A stretch of DNA of 64,000 nt from Rhynchospora pubera (GCA_028095005.1 CM051462.1:172555955-172619954); one strand, 5' to 3'. Positions 1 to 13,000 are shown, numbered from the stretch's first letter. A program made the numbers and translations. Notes: generated by a model from the sequence alone, not told the origin.

Positions 1-312
1 GCCGATCTACTTTTTTTACCATTGTAATTTTTTTTAATTCTTTTCCATTTCTACCCCTAATTCTGAGTAAAAGAAAGCATGATGTTTAGTCGTGGACGAC
101 CATATATTTGGTGGTAAAAACTAAGGATTTCCTATTTAAAGTAGGAAATAAAAGGATTAAATTTTCCGTTGTACTTTTAAAAAACTGCACGCGCACATTT
201 TCAATAATAAAGAGCTGTGTGCAACTATTAGCTAGTTGGATTTCGTTTAAATTTTTTCAAATTGGTACGTACCCTTAGATTACAATTAATATATACGCAT
301 GCTTTGTGACTA
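1..312. other. AT-rich sequence, no gene seen
   Basis: No reading frame, splice pattern or repeat I can interpret. AT-rich with short homopolymer runs. Confidence 0.5.
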
Positions 313-330
313 CATATGGGATACGATTTT

Positions 331-447
331 TTTTTTTTTTGGTATGAAACGCCCATAGGCCACATTAAATAAACTCAAGCAGTTCATTACAAGTAAAGCT
401 CCAAATAAAGCATGAGCGGCAGAAAAAAAAAAAAAACAGAAAAAGCT
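331..447 (-). mobile_element. Short retroposed fragment (5'-truncated LINE/SINE type) with 18-bp target duplication
   Basis: The 117-bp insert is flanked by perfect 18-bp direct repeats, CATATGGGATACGATTTT, at 313-330 and 448-465. It begins on the plus strand with a T run, which is a poly(A) tail on the minus strand, so the retroposed copy reads on the minus strand. A second internal A run lies near 422-436. A tail plus a long target duplication is the hallmark of target-primed reverse transcription. The source family is not identifiable from this length. Confidence 0.8.
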
Positions 448-465
448 CATATGGGATACGATTTT

Positions 466-2309
466 GGTTACCAGCATAATAGACTGATCTTTAAAAGTCT
501 TACAACAAGAAAGGCCCCTTCAGCCCGTGGGACCAATTTTGTTGATGTTGGGATTTCCATTAGTTAGTTACTTAGTTTAATTAGCTTTTTCTTTGGCAAT
601 CCTTTTTGTTTTTAGTTTCGTATAATTTTCTTGCTGCAATTTTATGTTAAATAAAATTGGTAGTTTGGCTATCATCAAAATGCCTTAAAAATACTTTGAC
701 TACATATCGTGACTTGAAATTCATTTTTATATAGTTGATGTGTGATGAGTTTTACATATTACATTGATAAAATTTATTCGTTATTACTAATTGAAAAATA
801 GAAACAGAACATACTCTAAACTAATTAAAGATTATAACAATGTTTATGCTACAAAATATTTTTTATATAATAAAACATAAGCAAAGTATCTATGAAAAAA
901 TTAAAATATGATTCAATTCTAAAAAGATATGAATGCTTTATTGGATTTTAATTGGTCTAATTTCTTAAAGAATTGTATCTAATTAATGTATATTTGACAT
1001 GTTCACCAAAATTCAAGCCGTCATAGCTACATGCTACCTTATATATCTGCTCGGATTGATGGTTAGATAGTCGTATTAGGCAGATTGCCTGTAATATAAT
1101 CATTGAAAATATGAAAATGATGGAAGAGCTTACATCTGTTCTATGTTTATTAAGAGGGATTAGGGGAATATATCAAATCAAATAGCTGAAAGTATTTTAC
1201 CGTGCAGCAAACATTAATCTCAAATGAATTTGAATCAACAAGGTTCTTCGAAATATTAGAGCATATGTTTGGCAGGAATTCCAAGTATTCATTGCGCATA
1301 TGAAATGTCACAATCTATATTTAAGATACAATTAATGGGGCAGAAATTATTGCATCCAAATCGAAGCATGCATTACATTAGGCGAACATATAATAATTCA
1401 GTTCATATCCGTATATCATTTAGCATGATAATTATTAAAATTCTGGCCACCTTTTGAAATTTGAGTTATTATTTTCCAATTGCGGGCATTGCAACTTTTA
1501 ATTCGTCTTGCATTTGAAGCACTATATTATATCATTTGTCCCTGCTGCAACCTACATTTAGGCTAAGGTCAGTACCCGCTGCAAAGTCTCTTTTCAATAA
1601 TAATTTGTTAAAAAAAACTTTACTGCTCTTGAAAATATGAAGGCTACTGTGGGATAAATTAAATTAATTTCTCATATTTTTGGAAAATCTTTTTCTGTTA
1701 AAAATTTTCGGAAAAAAAGTTATAGGAAAAAACAAAGTTGTTATCAAATATTAGTTTACTTAAATTTTTTTCGGATACCATCAATTGTATGAACACCGTA
1801 TAAGCAACCAAATCAACAGCGACTGGCCCATTTAAAATGAAGTAAGGCATTTATTTAAAAAGATAAAAATGCTTATTTTCTTTTAAAAAAGAATCTAAAA
1901 AGAGAACAATATTTTGGAGAGCAAAATTTGTTGGATATCCAGCAAACATCGAAAGAGTTGTATTAAGCACTCCTTGAAAAATAAATTAAAGAGAAAAAAA
2001 TATACAATATGCAAAGATCAACAAAAACCAACATTCAGTGCCTAAAGGATACAAAACTAACTTGATTGCGGATATCCTAACCATGCAACATTTTCGAAAG
2101 CTGCTCCAAGTCCTTCTATCAAATAAAAGAAATAACAAATACAGTTTATTTACATCTATTATAATATACAAGTATAAAATACAAAGCAACATTTTTTCTG
2201 TTCAATTTATACAGTATGAATAAACTTATGTTTAGGAATCACAAGACAAACAGAAATAGAAAGACACATAGTTTTTTTTTCATTTCAAAGAAAATAAATA
2301 ACACGACAT
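466..2309. other. Gene-free AT-rich stretch
   Basis: Only short chance reading frames (up to about 68 codons on either strand) without recognisable domains. No confident repeat boundaries were seen. Confidence 0.5.
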
Positions 2310-2350
2310 AAAGGTCCCGTTTGGATGATATGGGAATAAGAGGAATAAGG

Positions 2351-4283
2351 TGAAGGATTTCATGATGCGAATCGGGTAATTTTAAAAATTTATTAACCGA
2401 TAACATCTAAGATCGTTCTTATTATCGCTAACTTTCCTATATTATAAGAGCAATGCACCTTGACGCCTGGAGTGAAAGGTCGCAGGTTCGAAACTCGGCT
2501 GGGGGGTCTTTCATAGACATTTAATTTAAAAATAAGTTGGGTGGCTTAGACCTCCAATTTATTTTAAAAAAAAATTTCTATATTATATTTACATCACAAT
2601 CATATATATTCCTACAAGAAGGATTGTTGAGCCATACCTATGGTCTCTAACGAAACTTTATTCCTCTTCGGTTCACCTTGAATTCGAAACAAGAATGACA
2701 GTTGAATCCGTGCTAGCAAACTCCCCGTCAACACCTAGCTCCGCCACCTGTATCTTGATCGATTGCTCAATCGATAGAATATTTTAACAAATATTTTGAG
2801 GAAGAGAAAGCCAAAACTTCAACATATGAAGACTTACTTGTGTTCTAATTTTTCTGATCTGTTTTACCTTTAAAACATCAGAATAAACCTTTCAAATTCG
2901 TATAGCATTTAAAGCCACTGACAAAAAATTAAAACAACACTTTAATTTCTGATGTTGCAACACTAAAACGTTGATAACTCTCTGTAGGATAATCCAAACG
3001 ACATGAAACTTGAACCATTGGATTCTATACTTCAAGGGCTACAATTTTTATATATCATTTGTCCAATTTGATTATCATTTACTAAACTAATTGTTCAGTT
3101 TAAAGTTGACTCAAATTCTGACCCGAATTCAAAGCCTCCTTTCTCTCTTCATTTGTTAAAATAATTGGACTTAGGATTTAAATAAATTTATGCACTCTAT
3201 AATAATATTCATATATTATTATAGTATGTGAAACATATATTATACTCATAATATTCACATATCAATAAATTTATACCTTGCTAGTTAATCACGTTATGCG
3301 ATATAATATTTTATTTGTACTTTATTTCATACAACATGAAACCTTGTACATAAAAATTATATTTCTTGTTTCCCATTCAGTTGGTGTGACCTATATTGAG
3401 GATCTATATTATGCTGGCAATGGAATAAAATATTTTATTCTATAAACTGTAAGCTGTACTCTAGCATACATTACAGCTACCCAAATAATATAGATGTTTA
3501 GCAAATCCTTTTACGAAACACAATCCTTTTAGTAATGCTATTAACATTACTTGTGTCTATTCATTGCCATATGATATTATGATTATTATACAAAGTAGGG
3601 CTGTGTCATCTTCGTATTATAATCTTTTCTTGGTCTTCAATAAGTAGGATTATATAATTATAACTGCACTTCAGTTATATTGGATCCATTTATAATCTTA
3701 CTTTACCAAGGGGCCCTTTACAATATCATTCATCAATTCATGAGTGACAATTAGCTATTGACATATATATTTTCCTCCTACACAAGTTATATACAAAGAA
3801 CTATAACTTTTATCACCACAAGTTTCAAATGGCTTCACATAATAATCACGTTGCATATTCCTTATGTGAAAATATATCATATCAACTTAGAATTAATGAC
3901 ACGATAAAAATATTAATGACATAAACACAATCCATATAATATTTTTATCAATTAGGTTTGTTCAATATATGAAACTTTTCATATACTCGTGTTATTAAAT
4001 GATAATCCTTTATCAATGTTTACAGAACTACAACGTACTTTTAATCAACACGATAGTCTTGTATGGCATATTAGTGTTCCTGCTAATATCCAAGACCTCT
4101 GAACATTTTAGAGATATATATTCATTTTATTTAGAGTTCTGCGGTTCAAGACCTAGAGCATCTTCTTGAACACTTCTAAATACGAATATAAACTCATGGA
4201 ACAAAATGTAATAACATCTAATTCATAAATATAACATATAAAAGTAATCACCATAAGATAACTTTTAGAACACAATTCTAACA
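2351..4283 (-). mobile_element. Candidate solo LTR, about 1.93 kb, inserted in a MITE
   Basis: The insert starts TG and ends CA and is flanked by the 5-bp direct repeat TAAGG (2346-2350 and 4284-4288). Removing it restores the MITE described around it. On the minus strand it begins TGTTAGAATTGTG, which looks like an LTR 5' end. No internal retrotransposon coding region, primer site or second LTR was found, so a solo LTR is the simplest reading. The boundaries come from the interrupted MITE and the short duplication. An LTR of this length is at the large end, so nested older insertions are possible. Confidence 0.6.
2435..2575 (+). repeat. SINE-like tRNA-derived sequence
   Basis: Contains a B-box-like GGTTCGAAACT near 2484-2494, preceded by an A-box-like region and followed by a tail-like A run near 2565-2573. 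The text downstream of the B box (ggggtctttcatagac) is SINE-like rather than tRNA-like, and I see no cloverleaf, so this is not called as a tRNA gene. It lies within the candidate solo LTR. No target duplication was identified. Confidence 0.45.
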
Positions 4284-4393
4284 TAAGGGAAGAAGTATTG
4301 GGAAGTGTGTAACTTTGTGAAGAGTTTGGATTGCTTATAATAAATTTATTCTCTTATCCCCGTATTCCCACACCTCATCCAAACGGAGCCAAA

Positions 4394-6214
4394 GGGAGCA
4401 AATAATTTTTCGAAAGATTATATCTGAGTCATCTGATCAAGATTAGAAAAACGCAAGAGATTATAAACCTTGCAAGGGAAACACAGAGAAAATCTGAAAA
4501 AAAAAATATTAAATTATTTAGGAATTTCAGAAATATACCAAATTATATAAATAGTATCACAATATCGTTCTTTGAAAGAACAAGACTACTATTGTTCTTT
4601 GAAAGAATGATACTGGCCAATTTTCTTTTTGTATGTACATTGAATATTTTATTAGTATATATATATTTTCCTTATTAAGTTGTATTATTTTGTTTTTGCA
4701 TTATGTTACATTTTTTCCACCATACTTTATTTTGAAATTTTAGTATTTATCCTATAATTAAAAAATAACATTGATATACATAAAAAAAAATAAAAAATCA
4801 AATAAGTATAAGTAATATTTAAATTATTAAATTATAAATATAATCTATATAATATTTATGCATATTACAATATTTATATATTATATCTACCCTCATCTCT
4901 ACTTTTCGATACTAGCATATGTCTCTCTATTTTACTATGCTCAATTTGTTTTTTCAATTATTAACAATCACCTCTAAATCTCTACTTCCTTCTCTTATCT
5001 AGTAACTATTTTTGTGCTGATTAAAACAAATTATAGTAAATTTATTTTATTTTTAGATTCGAAAACTTTCAAAATGAATTTTGGATGTCAAACGGCGTTT
5101 TTTGGCCCTAAAAACCCTATAGATTTCCTTGCGACAATCGCCCCAAATGGACGTTTCTATTAAAAGTTATGTATGTTTGAAGTTCTAACATTCAAAAATA
5201 CGTTTTGTGTGATTGTTTCTGTCATTTCCTCTAATTTTTTTTCATTTTATGTGATATATATGTGATATCTACGTGATATCTATTTCAAAAATAAATATAT
5301 ATTTTTTATTTTTAAAAATAAATACATTAAAAATTTAAAACATACTGACTTAGAGGAAATACAAAATGACAATGTTATTTTTAAAAATTATTTATATTTA
5401 TAAATAATTAATTTTCAATGAAATAATTCAGCTATATATAAGAAATACAAAATAACAAAATACAAATGAAATGCATTAAAAACAAATAGATATTACCCTT
5501 GTCATTAATAAAATATATTAAAATTTATTTAAAAACATTAAAAACAATCATTAAAATAATTAATTATGAACCTATTTTTAAAATTCTGATTAAATTAGTA
5601 ATATTTCCAAATTTTTTGAATATTTCTAATTAAATTAATTCTGAGAAAATTCACAACGGTCGCCGGTGGTGTACTGGAGTGGGTCTGGCACTGGTTATAT
5701 ACTTGTGTGGCCCATGTGGATGTGGGTACAATATGCCTTTTTTTTTTTTGTAGAAATGTGGGCCCAATAAGTCGTTCAATTGTGCCTGTTGAACGCTAAA
5801 CAGCATGTTTGGTCGCACACTCGCACCGCTGACGGCATATAATGATGCTTGGAAAACCAAAAAGACAGCATCAGAACGCATCTAATGGTTCAGGACACCT
5901 CATGTTGTCCAGTTATTCTAATCGGACGGCATGGCTTTCTTCATTTTAAATCGCTGATCTAGGCCGGTAAAACGCACAATGTGCCTCTTTTATGTTTCAG
6001 TAAAATATTTAGGGGTTTTCATTTGATGGGTCTGATTTAAATCGATCCAAGTTTATTTAATTAAAGTTTTATTTAGATTTTAAAGGTATTATTTTGAAGT
6101 ATTCAACCGAATTATTTTGGTTACAATTAAACACGAATTCGTATAAACAATTCAATTATAAACATAAATGCATTACCTTCGTTAACTATATATTGTATAA
6201 TTATAATATTATGA
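4394..6214. other. Gene-free AT-rich stretch
   Basis: Very AT-rich. A locally less AT-rich patch at about 5655-5880 has a 76-codon minus-strand frame with no recognisable domain. There is a near-duplicate of a short hairpin-forming phrase (ttctttgaaagaa) at 4570 and 4598. Nothing else interpretable. Confidence 0.45.
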
Positions 6215-6223
6215 TAAATGCAT

Positions 6224-6713
6224 GAGAAAGTTTAATATGCACTATAGTGCAACGACTTTCTATGCATCGCGGATTTTTAGGGGTATTTTTGTAAATTGAC
6301 AAATCTAATTTAACTAAGCTAATCTATATATTGAAGTCTCATAGAAAACCAAATTTTACAATTTTTTTAGATTTTATTACTATTTTTTTCGAATTTATTA
6401 AAACGAAATTATATTTGTCAATTTACAAATATACCCCCGAAAAAGTCTGCGTTATACAAAATGCCTTATGCACTATAGTGCATATTAAACTTTCTCTTTT
6501 TGGAATGTTGTAAATAGTAGTTTGTTTCCAATAATAGCATGTCTTAAAAAAATAGTAATAAAATCTCAAAAATTGTAAAATATGGTTTGCTATGAGATTT
6601 CAATATGTAGATTAGATTGGTTAAACTAGATTTGTCAATTTATAAAAATATCTCCGAAAAAATCTATGGTGCATAGAAAGTCCTATGCATTATGGTGCAT
6701 ATTAAACTTTCTC
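6224..6713. mobile_element. Mutator-like foldback MITE with TGCACTATAGTGCA-type termini
   Basis: Both ends read GAGAAAGTTTAATATGCAC inwards, and the inverted repeat extends about 170 bp on each side. The inner arms match, including sequence around AAATCTAATTTAAC and a T-rich block. An extra copy of the terminal segment lies inside (about 6466-6500), so one arm is partly duplicated. The flanking 9-mers TAAATGCAT (6215-6223) and TAAATATAT (6714-6722) agree at 7 of 9 positions, consistent with a degraded 9-bp Mutator-type duplication. No transposase. A related element lies at 53050-53385. Confidence 0.7.
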
Positions 6714-7013
6714 TAAATATATAATATTGCAAGTATTTTGGTTCATTTAGTTAGTTAGTTTTTTTTTTCCTTTTTATTCTCAAACCAAACTAAATAAATT
6801 GAACAATCAAGCTAATTTATCAAAAATATAAGTTCGGTTCTGTTAAAATCAAATTATTAAACCGTTTGGATACCTGCTCGAAACAACTTTGGCATTTTAA
6901 ATCAACTCAAGTGTTTGTGTTTAATTTTCAATAATATTCTTCTTATGTCAGTCTAAAATCAGACCCAAATTCCTATTATTGGTGCAGTTTCGAAGTACCT
7001 TCTGTAACACAAT

Positions 7014-7464
7014 TAGAGATGGTCATAATGACCCGAAGTCCATCAGCCTGCATGTACCTGCCTGGAGGCAGGAGCAGAGCTTGCCTGGCCCGAAACTAAA
7101 ACAGGTAAGATAAGGGTGGGTTTTTTAAATGTAACGGGCCATAAACAGGCAGGCCCACATGCACCTTCTTGCCTTAGCCGCAACAGCTCAATGCTTTTTC
7201 CGAACTCTCTCTCTCTCAGAATCAAACGATGCTCCGCTACCCTCACAACTCACCGTCGGATCAATCTGCCTCAGCCACCTGAAGGCGACCTCGCCGTCCG
7301 ATTAATCTACCTCAGCCACCTGCAGGCAACCGCAGGCAGGCACAGGCACAGCGGAGGGAAGCCAATGGGCGGAGCAGGCCAGCTGTCTCGCCAGACACAG
7401 GCACACGCGGGTTTTTGATCGAGCAGGTTTAGGTTGCCTGAAGACACTCTAATGGCCATCCTTA
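7014..7464. mobile_element. Non-autonomous hAT-type element with perfect 8-bp target duplication
   Basis: Flanked by the perfect 8-bp duplication AACACAAT (7006-7013 and 7465-7472). The ends are short inverted repeats, TAGAGATGGTCAT at the left and TAAGGATGGCCAT when the right end is reverse-complemented. This style of end with 8-bp duplications is typical of plant hAT elements. The interior is much more GC-rich than its surroundings and includes a roughly 40-bp unit repeated twice in tandem (about 7255-7325, cctcagccacctg motif). Reading frames in both directions look like chance. No transposase. Confidence 0.8.
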
Positions 7465-7472
7465 AACACAAT

Positions 7473-8682
7473 TTCTCAAACAAAAGAATTTTGACATCAT
7501 AAAAATATGGAAGGAGCTCTTCGGACAAATTAAACGAGAATTACGAGGTCAATTAGAATAAGTTTTAAAAGCAATATTATTTGTTACTTTCAGTAAGTTT
7601 AGTGAGGATGCATGTATATAAGTCTTACACTTTTGCCGACAAAAAAGATCGTCAAATACCACCAAATTTGCCGTGACATTTACCTTTTGCAGAAGACTTT
7701 ACACTTTACCTTCTGTACCGACCCGCCACACGAAAGCTCGCTATACCTTGTGAAACACATAGCTTTTTTTTTTTTTTTTTTTGAAAACCAAACACATAGC
7801 TTTTATTTTGTTTTATTTTTTTTCGAGTAACAAAGCACAGTGCTTTCAAACTTGTGGAAATAAATGCTCAATCGAAGGACAGTACCGAAAGACAATATAT
7901 AAACACGAGAAAAACAAAATTGGGCGCAAGTGTATGTCTCAATATATTTTAGTTGCGTCGTTAAATAGATGCACAGATTTGAGTTTTTGGGTACGGCAGT
8001 CTGTAACAGAGCTTTTCACGAAAAAAATGAACACTTGGCAATATTTTTGTTATGCAAACTATTTTACTTTTTCCATGAAACTAAGTATTATTTTTTATTG
8101 ATCTTTTTCTCTGAAATTTCTATTTGCACTTTTGCAGAATTTTTGTGCATAAATAAATAAATAAAATAACCCGTCTTATAATTCTAAAATTATTTATAGA
8201 AAACTAAGAAGGAAGCTTCTTTTAAGCCCTTTTTGTTCCTAAAAAAATATCATTGTTGAGTGTGATAGTTCTGTATCTGCCTATTTATATGAACTTCTTT
8301 ATATTCATGTTTTGTCTAATTTGTACTTTTTTGACCTTTATGTTGTCCAAATCTTATCTTATTGTGGCATATCGGTCCTTCCTATAATGGTTTTTTTTTT
8401 CTTTTCAAGTACTGTATTCCTGAGAATACGGTAGTGAGAAAATCGTCTTCTTGGTTAGGAGCCAAATTTAATTTTACTTTTGTCGGGATATTCTAAAAAA
8501 AAAGTAAAATATTAATCTTTCTGTCCAAAAAAAATGTAAAACTATGTCTTATTATAAAAGTTAGAATAAATTATGCTCGCTTATTTTATTTATTATGGAG
8601 CTCACCCTATCATGCTTCACTGTAGTTCTTTTCTATTCAAGTTTATGACTTTTCTGTAGAACGTCTTCCTCAAGGCGACTTA
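7473..8682. other. Gene-free stretch
   Basis: Only short reading frames without recognisable domains. Contains the micro-retroposon at 7768-7789 listed separately. AT-rich otherwise. Confidence 0.45.
7768..7789 (-). mobile_element. 22-bp micro-retroposon (poly(A) tail remnant) with 15-bp duplication
   Basis: A T run followed by GAAAACC sits between perfect direct repeats of AAACACATAGCTTTT (7753-7767 and 7790-7804). The insert is little more than a poly(A) tail on the minus strand, as expected from extreme 5' truncation during LINE-type integration. Confidence 0.7.
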
Positions 8683-9089
8683 GGGCTTGCTCCAGAAGAG
8701 GTAAATGGAAGCTAAGGTAAGGAAGATGAACCATGTTACCTTGTTCCAATCACCATTGCTGGATGAATGAGGAAAAACGGAAGAAACCCAGGAGTCCCAA
8801 AACTTAGTTTTAAGGAAAAGACTGGTTACCTCCGAAATCGGGGTGTAACCAAAGAAACCACCTTTTTTCTAACAATGCCCTTGCCTTTTAATTGCATCAT
8901 TCTCTTTCAATTCAAATTAAAGGACAATATTGTCTTTTTACATGTTAAAAACAAGGTTACAATCGTTTACTTTAATGTATATTCTTTTTAATACGGAGCA
9001 AGTAAACTGCATTTCCGTGAACTTCCTTAGCTTTCTCTGTCTTTCCGTTCCTTACCTTAGCTCCGATTTACCTCTTCTGGAGCAAGCCC
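8683..9089. mobile_element. Tourist-like (PIF/Harbinger) MITE
   Basis: The 407-bp element has long terminal inverted repeats starting GGGCTTGCTCCAGAAGAGG at both ends, with about 40 nearly matching bases per arm. It is flanked by TTA (8680-8682 and 9090-9092), the 3-bp duplication of PIF/Harbinger elements. No coding capacity; the frames inside are chance. Confidence 0.8.
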
Positions 9090-9092
9090 TTA

Positions 9093-10069
9093 AAGTATTC
9101 ATCCTCAAATTTTGGCATTTGGACATATCTAGTTTAATTTAAATTTTAGTTATGCAATCTATTGAAATCCAATTCAGGACACTAAAAGTATTGAAAATCT
9201 GTGGATTGTATTTACTCTAATCCTATTGTATTACAATTTATTTCTTGGTTGAATTTGCAACATGTCAAGGTTAATTTTATATAGGTTAAAGTTTTGTGTT
9301 AATTGAAGGATTCTACATCTTTTTTTTTTTTTTGAAGAAGAAATTCAGCAAATCTAAATCTTGGGGAAATTTTTTCAGGATTGCATTCATATTTTGAGAT
9401 ATTATTCTAAATTACAATTTATATATTTTCTAGATATTCTCTTAACATCCCCCAGAAATTTTCGATAACATCTTCTTATCATTTTTTTTTTGGAAATGGA
9501 ATAAAATTTAAATAAATTTATGTAATTACATTTAAACTTCAGTAAAAATATGCTTTTTCCAATCTAAATATTCGACAGAACAAAATAGAAATTTATTTTT
9601 TAATAGTACTGTTACATATTTTTAAAAAAAGTCAGTTGCAATTCTTTTCAATTTATGATGTGTGGATTATTAAATGTTTAATCTGTAATAATTCGAACCA
9701 AACGACACGTGTTTTTTTTAAACATACAAGTGTTATGTGGCTGCTGACGTGGATTCCATTAATTATTAAAATGTTAATGGACTGGACTCTACCAGAAGTC
9801 AGAACAGCGGCTTCATCCCACCCTAAACCCAAAGTCCCAAAGACCCAAACCCTCCTCCTCCTAAGTCCTAATCCCAAATTTTCTCAATAATTAACCCGCA
9901 AATCAAATCAAATTAAAATTAGTAATAAAAAAAAGGACCCCTCTCAATCTCATATCGTATCCCTCACTCGTTTCCTCTCTGAGTCTCTGGCCGCTGCTCG
10001 CCTCTCGCCGCTCAATTCAAACAAAGATTAGAATTTGGGATCCGATCGGGTCGGGTCGGATAGGATAGG
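9093..10069. promoter_or_regulatory. Upstream region of the RWP-RK gene
   Basis: AT-rich DNA turning into a CT-rich, probably transcribed leader (about 9940-10020) just before the start codon at 10070. A poly(T) run near 9319 lacks a clear target duplication. No defined operator or confident TATA box could be assigned. Confidence 0.35.
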
Positions 10070-13000
10070 ATGGCGTCGCCACTACCCGATTCGTTTTTGG
10101 GGCAGCCTTCTCCTTCTCCTTCGCTCGCTGCTGGCGTTGCTGCCGCGTCCCCATCCAAACCCAAGCTCACGCTTGATGACATCACTCGCCTCTTCAATAT
10201 TCCCATCACTGAGGCCGCTTCTATCCTAGGTCTCCATCTCTCTCTCTCTCCTCCGCTTGTTTCAATTTTAAAATTCGGACTTGATCGTCCTTCACAAGTG
10301 AAGGGAAGAGGTGGGTTTTATTATTTTTTTTTTCTTAATAGGTGTTTCGACGAGTGTCTTGAAGAGGCTATGTCGCAAAAATGGTATAGCTAGATGGCCT
10401 TATAGGCAGGTAAATCCTTTTCTCTTTGTTAATTTATTATCTTATCTACATTCATTGCATTAGTACTTCTTTTGTGGGTTCCTTCTGGTCTCTCCAGTAA
10501 CTGACAGTCTGGTACAACAATTTTGGATGATGGCTCTTTGTGAAAACCCAGAGTGAACAAAACGCTTGAAACAATTGTATGTCCAGAAAAGCAAGTTTGC
10601 TAGAAGCATTGTGAATTTATATATCAGTTCAATGTTGGATCCTTCTTTCCACCTCTGTCTAAAATCAGTGCAAATACTAGTATTTGAGTTAAACATTGCT
10701 CTCTAGACAAAAAATTACATCTGCTATTTGTTTTCTTTGGTTAGCTTCTATCTGGTAAGACAATAGATGACATTAAAAAGGAAGCTGAAATAGAAAGAAG
10801 AAAACTTCAAAAGGAACGTGAAGAAATGGGGAAACGCAAGGCTGACTCCTCCAAAACAAATTCTGCGGTTACAATTGGATCATTCAAAACTATGTACGTT
10901 TTTGCCCTTCATTCATCATTTTATTTTATTTATTTTTTTTGTGTGGAAAATGAGGTATGCAATGGTACTGCAGTCCTGCCCACTTAATTGACAACAACAA
11001 TCAACCAATTCCAATCTCCAACAACAATGAAATTGTCTTTCTACATGGAATCTTTAATTCTTTTTGGTACCAAAAATGTGAATCAGAAAGAATTGATATC
11101 TCGAAGGTAAAATTACCCGTTTAATTTTTTTCTCTCTGTTTCTGGTGCTACAATAGTAGGTTCCAAATAGAACTGCAACGACCAACAATAGTTCTGACCT
11201 ATGTCAACACCCCTCATTGGTTCTATAATTCATTTTGGATGTTTACAGTCTTCCTAGTTTTTAAAAGAAGTGGTTTCAGATTCTACCGTCGTTGATTTGT
11301 GTTTCTTATTGTTATCAGCCAAGGAAATAATATAATAGATTATATAATTTAGATTCTAGTTTCCATTAAAATCAGATTTATTAGAAATTATTTGATATTA
11401 TGTATCTTTCCATATTTCTTAGTTGGCTAATAGATAGACAATTGATATGTTGCTATATTTGAAATAAGCTCTATATAAAGGAGCTGAATATTGTATTAGA
11501 AATCAATAACAAATAGTCTTTCCTTTATCTCTATCTCTCTCTTATCTCTCTGTCTCTCTTCTTCCTTCTACTCCCAACCAAAGCTCGTAACAATTTGGTA
11601 TCAGAGACAAAACGATCCAAACCAATCAACATGTCCAATGACAAGACCCCACCCTTCGATGTCGTTGCCGCCTTCCAACAGCTTCTTCAGGGCCATAACG
11701 AGATCATGTGTCTCCTTAGTAAAGTTGAAGGTCGTTTGCTCGCATTGGAGAACCATTCTAAAATCGATGAGAACCATCATCCACAATCTTGTGCCACTGG
11801 TTCAACACAGATGTACGTTTCCACCGCTGATTTGGTTTCTCCAGCTCAACAGATGGATGTTTCCATTGCTGATTTGGTTACTCCAACTCAAAAGATGCAC
11901 GTCTTCACTGCTGGTCTCTCCGATTTTCTTCGCACCGGTGTCAAGTTACATAAACCTTTTGGCGTGCAACATGACATGAGCTTAGCCCGCACGACCCCTA
12001 TCACTAGTGTTCTTCCTAAACCTCCTAAAATGCTTGTGATACTTTCACTATCAGGATCTGGACCTAATCAACGTTCTTCATGCCACCTCAATCCAACTAA
12101 GATGGCTGAGAGACAACAACAGAAGGGCTTGTGTGAGCAATACACAAAGAGCCATAAATGCAAGCTACTATTCTTTCTACTAGTCATGAACGATGATGAA
12201 TATGAGAATTCATCATTGTTGACTATCCATGGAGCGCCTGGATAATATTTGCATTTTTTTTCAGCTTGAGGACAAACTGAATCTCATGGAGGGGGGAAAT
12301 GTTATCAGCCAAGGAAATAATATAATAGATTATATAATTTAGATTCTAGTTTCCATTAAAATCAGATTTATTAGATATTATTTGATATTATGTATCTTTC
12401 CATATTTCTTAGTTGGCTAATAGATAGACAATTGATATGTTGCTATATTTGAAATAAGCTCTATATAAAGGAGCTGAATATTGTATTAGAGAATTAAGCA
12501 GAAATCAATAACAAATAGTCTTTCCTTTATCTCTATCTCTCTCTTATCTCTCTGTCTCCCTTCTTCCTTCTACTCCCAACCAAAGCTCGTAACACTTATA
12601 TTACTATACAAAAGAAGTGTCGATTTGGATTTGATCTGTCCATGTTTGTGAATAAAATAAATTAATTATACGTTTGTGCTGCCTGCCAGAAAAGCCAAAA
12701 CTATAGTTGGTCATTCAAGTGTTATGCTAACAAAGTTGCCAACTTCCCGTAATTCCGAACCAGACATTGACATTTTCAAAGCACTTGATAATATGTGAAA
12801 AGAACTCCTATGTTGCGTCCATATAAGCTTAACAAACTATAGCAGGCCAACCAGTTACTATTTCTTCTGTGCACTGTTTCTATTTACATAGTGATGAATG
12901 CAATTTTATTTCTTCCACAGTGGTGATCAAAACAGAATGGCACCTGGTCAAGCACTCCAACAAGGAAGTCGGATCATAGGACCTCAGGTGGACCCTTTTA

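Larger units (their letters stand above)
2313..4390. mobile_element. MITE with GG(T/C)CCCGTTTGGATG-type ends, split by a 1.9 kb insertion
   Basis: The left end (2313-2350) and right end (4289-4390) together reconstruct a MITE of about 140 bp. The termini are inverted: the left reads GGTCCCGTTTGGATG, and the right end reverse-complemented reads GGCTCCGTTTGGATG. The internal text (a GGAATAAGAGGAATAAGG-like start and AGAGTTTGGATTG) matches the intact 148-bp copy at 52882-53029. AAA flanks both ends, a possible 3-bp target duplication. The superfamily is uncertain. The interrupting DNA is the candidate solo LTR listed separately. Confidence 0.65.
11310..12594 (+). mobile_element. Non-autonomous LTR retrotransposon (Ty3/gypsy-derived, pol deleted), intronic
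   Basis: A complete 1285-bp element. TG...CA LTRs lie at 11310-11592 and 12300-12594, with the perfect 5-bp duplication CTTAT at 11305-11309 and 12595-12599. Just after the left LTR is TGGTATCAGAGA (11597-11608), a primer-binding site of the initiator-methionine tRNA type. GGAGGGGGGAAA immediately before the right LTR is the polypurine tract. Each LTR has a TATATAAAGG box. The LTRs differ by about two substitutions plus one 12-bp indel, so insertion was recent. The interior has a gag-like frame and then a short remnant of the polyprotein C-terminus (LEDKLNLMEGGN), indicating internal deletion of protease, reverse transcriptase and integrase. Confidence 0.92.

Noticed and set aside
2435..2575. 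Possible tRNA gene
   Set aside because: It has a B-box-like GGTTCGAAACT but no convincing cloverleaf, and a tail follows. It is better read as a SINE remnant.
9319..9345. Poly(T) run with GAAGAAGAAA similar to the retroposon tails
   Set aside because: No matching direct repeats around it, so retroposition is not supported.
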